64,000 nucleotides of DNA from assembly GCF_016863615.1 (NCBI RefSeq), contig NZ_BOPF01000004.1:248001-312000 (forward strand), given 5' to 3'. The stretch comes from Virgisporangium aliadipatigenens (GTDB lineage Bacteria > Actinomycetota > Actinomycetes > Mycobacteriales > Micromonosporaceae). Below are positions 60,263-64,000 of this stretch, piece by piece; positions within the stretch are counted from its first letter, which is position 1, and each line of letters begins with the position of its first letter. Both the position numbers and the translations under genes were made by a program. Below the pieces are notes generated by a model that saw nothing but the letters and a program-made list of their open reading frames with translations, did not search any database and had not been told where the DNA came from.

Positions 60263-60702
60263 CCGCCGTCGAACGCCTGCGCTGGTGGGACATTCCGGCG
60301 CTGCTGCCGATCGAGGAGGACCTGTTCGGCCCCGAGAAGTGGTCGGCGGGCATGTTCTGGAATGAGCTGGCCAACGGCCACTACTACCGGGTGGTGCGCG
60401 GTCCCGACGGCGGCGTGGACGGGTACGGTGGCCTGGCCGTCGTCCCACCCGACGAGGCGTGGGTGCAGAACATCGCCGTGCGCCGGGACGTTCAGCGCGG
60501 GGGGATCGGCACCGCGCTGCTGCGGGACCTGCTGGGCGAGGCCGCCCGTCGGGGGATCCCGCGGGTGCTGCTGGAGGTCGCCGTCGACAACGCGCCCGCG
60601 CAGAAGCTCTACGCCCGGCACGGGTTCGAGGGGATCGGCGTGCGCAAGGGCTACTACCAACCGAGCAATACGGACGCATTGGTGATGCTTCGTGAAGACT
60701 GA
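60259..60702 (+). CDS. rimI: ribosomal protein S18 alanine N-acetyltransferase
   Basis: A 147-residue GNAT acetyltransferase of the RimI type. The acetyl-CoA loop is in [18 protein letters not shown], with [17 protein letters not shown] as motif B. RimI acetylates the N-terminus of S18 in enterobacteria; the actinobacterial substrate range may be broader. ATG 60259 overlaps tsaB, and the stop lies 11 bases inside tsaD, so tsaB-rimI-tsaD form one coupled unit. Confidence 0.92.
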   Translation: MTAVERLRWWDIPALLPIEEDLFGPEKWSAGMFWNELANGHYYRVVRGPDGGVDGYGGLAVVPPDEAWVQNIAVRRDVQRGGIGTALLRDLLGEAARRGIPRVLLEVAVDNAPAQKLYARHGFEGIGVRKGYYQPSNTDALVMLRED

Positions 60703-61735
60703 ACCCTTGGTTCTCGGCATCGAGACCTCGTGCGACGAGACAGGGGTCGGCATCGTGCGGGGGTACACCCTGCTCGCCGACGCGCTGGCGTCCAGTGTGG
60801 ACGAACACGCCCGCTACGGCGGCGTGGTGCCCGAGGTGGCCAGCCGCGCCCACCTGGAGGCGATGGCGCCCACGGTGGACCGGGCGCTGGCCGACGCCGG
60901 CGTGACCCTGTCCGATGTGGACGCGATCGCCGTGACGGCCGGTCCCGGGCTCGCCGGCGCCCTGCTCGTGGGTGTGGCGGCGGCCAAGGCGTACGCGCTG
61001 GCGGCCGGCAAGCCGCTGTACGGCGTCAACCATCTCGCCGCCCACGTCGCCGTCGACACGCTGGAACACGGGCCGCTGCCGGAGCCGGCCGTGGCGCTGC
61101 TGGTCTCCGGCGGCCACTCGTCGCTGCTGCGGGTCGACGACCTCACGGGCGGCGTGGTGCCGCTGGGCGCGACGATCGACGACGCGGCCGGGGAGGCGTT
61201 CGACAAGGTGGCGCGCGTGCTGGGGCTGCCGTTCCCGGGCGGGCCGCCGATCGACCGGGCGGCGCGGGAGGGGTCGATCACGATCCCGTTCCCGCGCGGG
61301 CTGACCGGGCCGCGGGACCTGGCCGAGCACCGGTTCGACTTCTCGTTCTCCGGGCTCAAGACGGCGGTGGCCCGCTGGGTCGAGGCGCGCGAGCGCGCGG
61401 GCGAACCGGTGCCGGTCAACGACGTGGCGGCGAGCTTCCAGGAGGCGGTCTGCGACGTGCTGACCGCCAAGGCGGTGGCCGCCTGCCAGGAGCACGGCGT
61501 GCAGACCCTGGTGGTCGGCGGCGGCGTGGCGGCCAACAGCCGGCTGCGCGCACTCGCCGAGGAACGGGCCGCGAAGGCGGGGATCACGGTGCGGGTTCCC
61601 CGGCCGAAGCTGTGCACCGACAACGGCGCGATGGTGGCGGCGCTCGGATCGAGACTGGTCTCGGCGGGTATCGCTCCCGGGAAGCTGGACCTGCCCGCCG
61701 ACTCCGCGATGCCGATCACTATGGTCACGACGTAA
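60692..61735 (+). CDS. tsaD: tRNA N6-threonylcarbamoyladenosine transferase TsaD
   Basis: A 347-residue ASKHA-fold transferase that attaches the threonylcarbamoyl group to tRNA A37. The metal-binding histidines are in [38 protein letters not shown] and [13 protein letters not shown] are family motifs. GTG 60692 overlaps rimI by 11 bases. It completes the tsaE-tsaB-tsaD set; tsaC is not in the window. Confidence 0.96.
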   Translation: MKTEPLVLGIETSCDETGVGIVRGYTLLADALASSVDEHARYGGVVPEVASRAHLEAMAPTVDRALADAGVTLSDVDAIAVTAGPGLAGALLVGVAAAKAYALAAGKPLYGVNHLAAHVAVDTLEHGPLPEPAVALLVSGGHSSLLRVDDLTGGVVPLGATIDDAAGEAFDKVARVLGLPFPGGPPIDRAAREGSITIPFPRGLTGPRDLAEHRFDFSFSGLKTAVARWVEARERAGEPVPVNDVAASFQEAVCDVLTAKAVAACQEHGVQTLVVGGGVAANSRLRALAEERAAKAGITVRVPRPKLCTDNGAMVAALGSRLVSAGIAPGKLDLPADSAMPITMVTT

Positions 61736-61763
61736 CAGGGGACTTGCGTCGATGGAGCGGAAC

Positions 61764-62018
61764 ATGATCGTGCGGATGTGGGAGGTGCGCGCCCATTCGG
61801 AGGCGTTCCCGGAATTGCTCTCCTGGGTGTGTGATCACGCGTTGACGGGTGTCGAAGGTCATCCGTCGCATGTGGAGAGTGAGATCTTCTCCTCGACGGA
61901 TCACCGGATTGTGATCATTAGTCGTTGGCACCGCGATCCGCTGGATCTTCCCGAGCCGCCGAAGCACCTTGTGCGCAGTAGTCCGCATATTTGGGAATTC
62001 ACCAAGGTCGATCGATGA
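61764..62018 (+). CDS. small dimeric alpha/beta-barrel-like protein, unknown function
   Basis: An 84-residue protein with alternating strands and helices and an aromatic-rich C-terminus (IVIISRWHRDPLDLPEPP), resembling the small dimeric alpha/beta-barrel (antibiotic biosynthesis monooxygenase-like) superfamily. No cofactor site is evident. ATG 61764 has GGAG 6 bases upstream; ATG 61752 with AGGGGA is an alternative. It lies just after tsaD. Later codons are less GC-biased than in neighbours. Confidence 0.6.
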   Translation: MIVRMWEVRAHSEAFPELLSWVCDHALTGVEGHPSHVESEIFSSTDHRIVIISRWHRDPLDLPEPPKHLVRSSPHIWEFTKVDR

Positions 62019-62106
62019 TCATCGGTTCTTGACAGGTGAAATGGCAGATCCACCTTGTGGAAACATAGTGCGATCGACACGTTTCACACCGTAACGTCGG
62101 CGGCTT

Positions 62107-63792
62107 ATGAAGGATCTGCCCGTCGCCGACCCCGGCGAGCCTGATCATCGCAACGCGACCCGCTATTTGATCTGGCTGGCGCGCACCCAGGCGGCCACTC
62201 TGGCCGGCGGGGTGGCTTTCGGCATCGCGTGGATGGCCGCACCGGCGTTCATGCCGGCGGTCATCGGGCGCGCCGTCGACGCCATCGCGGCCGGCGACCA
62301 GGGGGACCTCTCGGAAGCCACCGCCGTGCTGATCGGCCTCGGCTGCCTGCAGGCGGTCGCCGGCATCATGCGCCACCGGTTCGCCGTGACCAACTGGCTC
62401 AGTGCCGCGTACCGCACCGTCCAGGTGACCGTCCGGCACGCCACCCGGCTCGGTGCGACGCTCACCCAGCGGGTCGCCGCCGGCGAGGTCGTCGCCATCG
62501 GCACCTCCGACATCGGGCAGCTCGGCAACGCCATGGACGTGACCGCCCGCGCCGCCGGGGCGATCTTCGCGATCGTCGTGGTTACCGTGCTGCTGCTGTC
62601 CGTCTCGCTGCCGCTCGGGCTCGTGGTCGTCGTCGGGGTGCCGGTGCTGATGGGCATCGTGGCCGTGCTGCTGCGGCCGCTGCACCGGCGTTCGCAGGAG
62701 TACCGCGAGCTCACCGGCGACCTGACCAACCGGGCCGGGGACATCGTCGCCGGCCTGCGGGTGCTGCGCGGCGTCGGCGGCGAGTCGGTTTTCGCGGCCC
62801 GGTACCGGGAGCGCTCTCAGGAGGTCCGCGCCGCCGGCGTCAACGTCGCCCGCGTCGACTCCGTGCTCAAGGCGGCCCAGATCCTCGTGCCCGGCCTGTT
62901 CGTGATGCTGGTGACCTGGCTCGGTGCGCGGTTCGCGCTCGACGGGCGGATCAGCGTCGGCGAACTGGTCGCGTTCTACGGGTACGCGACGTTCCTGATC
63001 ATGCCGCTGCGCAATCTCACCGAGGCCGCCGACCGGCTCATCCGCGGACACGTGGCCGCCCGGCGGGTCGTGCGGCTGCTGCAGCTCACCCCGGAGGTGA
63101 CCGACCCCGAACAGCCCCTGCCGATGCCGCCCGACGGCGACCTGCACGATCCCGAGTCCGGGGTGCACGTGCGCGCCGGCGGCGTCACCGCGATCGCCGC
63201 CGACAACCCCGCCGACGCGCAGCGCATCGCCGACCGCCTCGGTCGCTACGACCCCGACAGCCGGGTGCTGCTCGGTGGCGTTCCCCTGAGCAAGCTGCCG
63301 GTGGCGGCGGTCCGGGAGCGGATCCTCGTCGCCGACAACGACGCGCGCCTCTTCAACGGACCCCTGCACGCCGAGCTGGGCGGCCCCCGCGACCGCCTGC
63401 CCGGGGCGCTGCACGCCGCCAGTGCCGGCGACGTGATCACCGCGCTGCCCAAGGGGCTCGACACGCCGATCGTCGAACGCGGCCGGGAGTTCTCCGGGGG
63501 CCAGCAGCAGCGGCTGCGGCTGGCCCGGGCGCTCCAGGCCGACCCGCCCGTCCTCGTTCTCGTCGAGCCGACCAGCGCGGTCGACGCGCACACGGAGGCG
63601 CGCATCGCCGCGCGCCTGGCCGGGCACCGGAGGGGACGGACCACCGTCATCTGCACCACGAGCCCGCTCCTGCTCGACCGCGCCGACTACGTCGTCCACG
63701 TGGTCTCCGGCCGGGCGGCCGCCGAGGGACGCCACCGGGAGCTGCTCGAACGCTCACCCGCCTACCGCGCGACGGTCGGCCGCCAGCCATAA
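62107..63792 (+). CDS. ABC exporter half-subunit with degenerate ATP site
   Basis: A 561-residue fused permease-ATPase. About residues 20-310 form the six-helix exporter domain; about 340-561 form the nucleotide-binding domain. The signature FSGGQQQRLRLARAL (from residue 462) is intact, but the Walker A position (about 359-372) reads GVTAIAADNPADA without a GK(S/T), and Walker B reads VLVLVEPTS with Val486 where Asp is usual, keeping Glu487. It should therefore form one degenerate site in a heterodimer with the next gene product. TAACGT at 62092-62097 lies 9 bases before ATG 62107. Substrate unknown. Confidence 0.88.
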   Translation: MKDLPVADPGEPDHRNATRYLIWLARTQAATLAGGVAFGIAWMAAPAFMPAVIGRAVDAIAAGDQGDLSEATAVLIGLGCLQAVAGIMRHRFAVTNWLSAAYRTVQVTVRHATRLGATLTQRVAAGEVVAIGTSDIGQLGNAMDVTARAAGAIFAIVVVTVLLLSVSLPLGLVVVVGVPVLMGIVAVLLRPLHRRSQEYRELTGDLTNRAGDIVAGLRVLRGVGGESVFAARYRERSQEVRAAGVNVARVDSVLKAAQILVPGLFVMLVTWLGARFALDGRISVGELVAFYGYATFLIMPLRNLTEAADRLIRGHVAARRVVRLLQLTPEVTDPEQPLPMPPDGDLHDPESGVHVRAGGVTAIAADNPADAQRIADRLGRYDPDSRVLLGGVPLSKLPVAAVRERILVADNDARLFNGPLHAELGGPRDRLPGALHAASAGDVITALPKGLDTPIVERGREFSGGQQQRLRLARALQADPPVLVLVEPTSAVDAHTEARIAARLAGHRRGRTTVICTTSPLLLDRADYVVHVVSGRAAAEGRHRELLERSPAYRATVGRQP

Positions 63793-63836
63793 GCGGGCGC
63801 CGCCACCGAGTACCGCCAGATCAGAGGGGGTCGCCC

Positions 63837-64000
63837 GTGCTTCCGGTCGCCGACGCGCCCAGTGTCCGTCGATACGCCCGTGAGTTACTCGCCCGCTATC
63901 CGGGGCGGTTGGCCACCGCGCTCGGGTTGCACGCGCTCGCCGCCGCGAGCGGACTGGCCGCACCGCGCCTGTTGGGCGAACTCGTCCAGGGCGTGCACAC
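63837..64000 (+). CDS. second ABC exporter half-subunit, 3' end outside window
   Basis: Only the first 54 codons are visible. GTG 63837 follows AGAGGGGG by 6 bases and encodes MLPVADAPSVRRYARELLAR, then a hydrophobic first membrane helix (LGLHALAAASGLAAPRLLGE). Position 44 bases after a degenerate half-transporter and the N-terminal layout suggest the catalytic partner. A TTA codon is at 63885-63887. The assignment is by context; no ATPase motif is visible yet. Confidence 0.7.
   Translation, partial: MLPVADAPSVRRYARELLARYPGRLATALGLHALAAASGLAAPRLLGELVQGVH

Noticed and set aside
62013-62024. 12-bp palindrome CGATGATCATCG as an operator
   Set aside because: It overlaps the stop codon of the preceding gene and has no repeat nearby; likely chance.

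Overview
The window is high-GC actinobacterial DNA. Gene order, long r-protein tails, GTG/TTG starts, many leaderless promoters and a 71-bp interrupted palindrome of a kind I associate with Actinoplanes and Micromonospora point to the family Micromonosporaceae. The genus is an inference. Most of the window is the conserved transcription and translation backbone of the chromosome; I see no tRNA, rRNA, CRISPR array, integrase, transposase or prophage.

Layout. 1-3765 is the 3' part of rpoC, closed by a 17-bp hairpin. 3852-9311 holds five accessory genes: a HEAT-like protein, a small membrane protein, a membrane protein with an apparent one-base frameshift, a large polytopic membrane protein on the minus strand and a DUF4190-type protein. 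9370-13937 is the str operon (rpsL, rpsG, fusA, tuf). After a 472-bp structured leader, the S10 and spc operons run from rpsJ to rplO, then secY, adk and map. A DUF1707 gene separates map from infA, rpmJ, rpsM, rpsK, rpsD, rpoA and rplQ; truA follows a terminator.

32924-46106 is accessory: a proline/glycine-rich single-pass membrane protein, an ABC-F ATPase, a thiD-like kinase, a divergent TetR/MFS drug-export pair with three phased operators, and a nitrate/nitrite cluster on the minus strand (narK, nirB, nirD and a HemD-winged-helix fusion) with a GlnR-like box before nirB.

46220-64000 returns to housekeeping: rplM-rpsI, glmM, an SDR and a hydrolase, glmS, acpS, the NAD(P)HX repair enzyme, two paralogous lipoproteins, alr, a hydrolase, and tsaE-tsaB-rimI-tsaD for t6A tRNA modification. 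A small dimeric-barrel-like protein and a pair of ABC exporter half-subunits follow; the second is cut by the window end.

No wholly new system is evident. The points most worth checking are the identical 26-bp element in the rpsL and rpsJ leaders, the three operators spaced 18 bp apart between tetR and the MFS gene, the repairable frameshift at 6152-6154, the duplicated 3' end of map, TTA codons in essential genes, and the ABC half-transporter with a degenerate nucleotide site.
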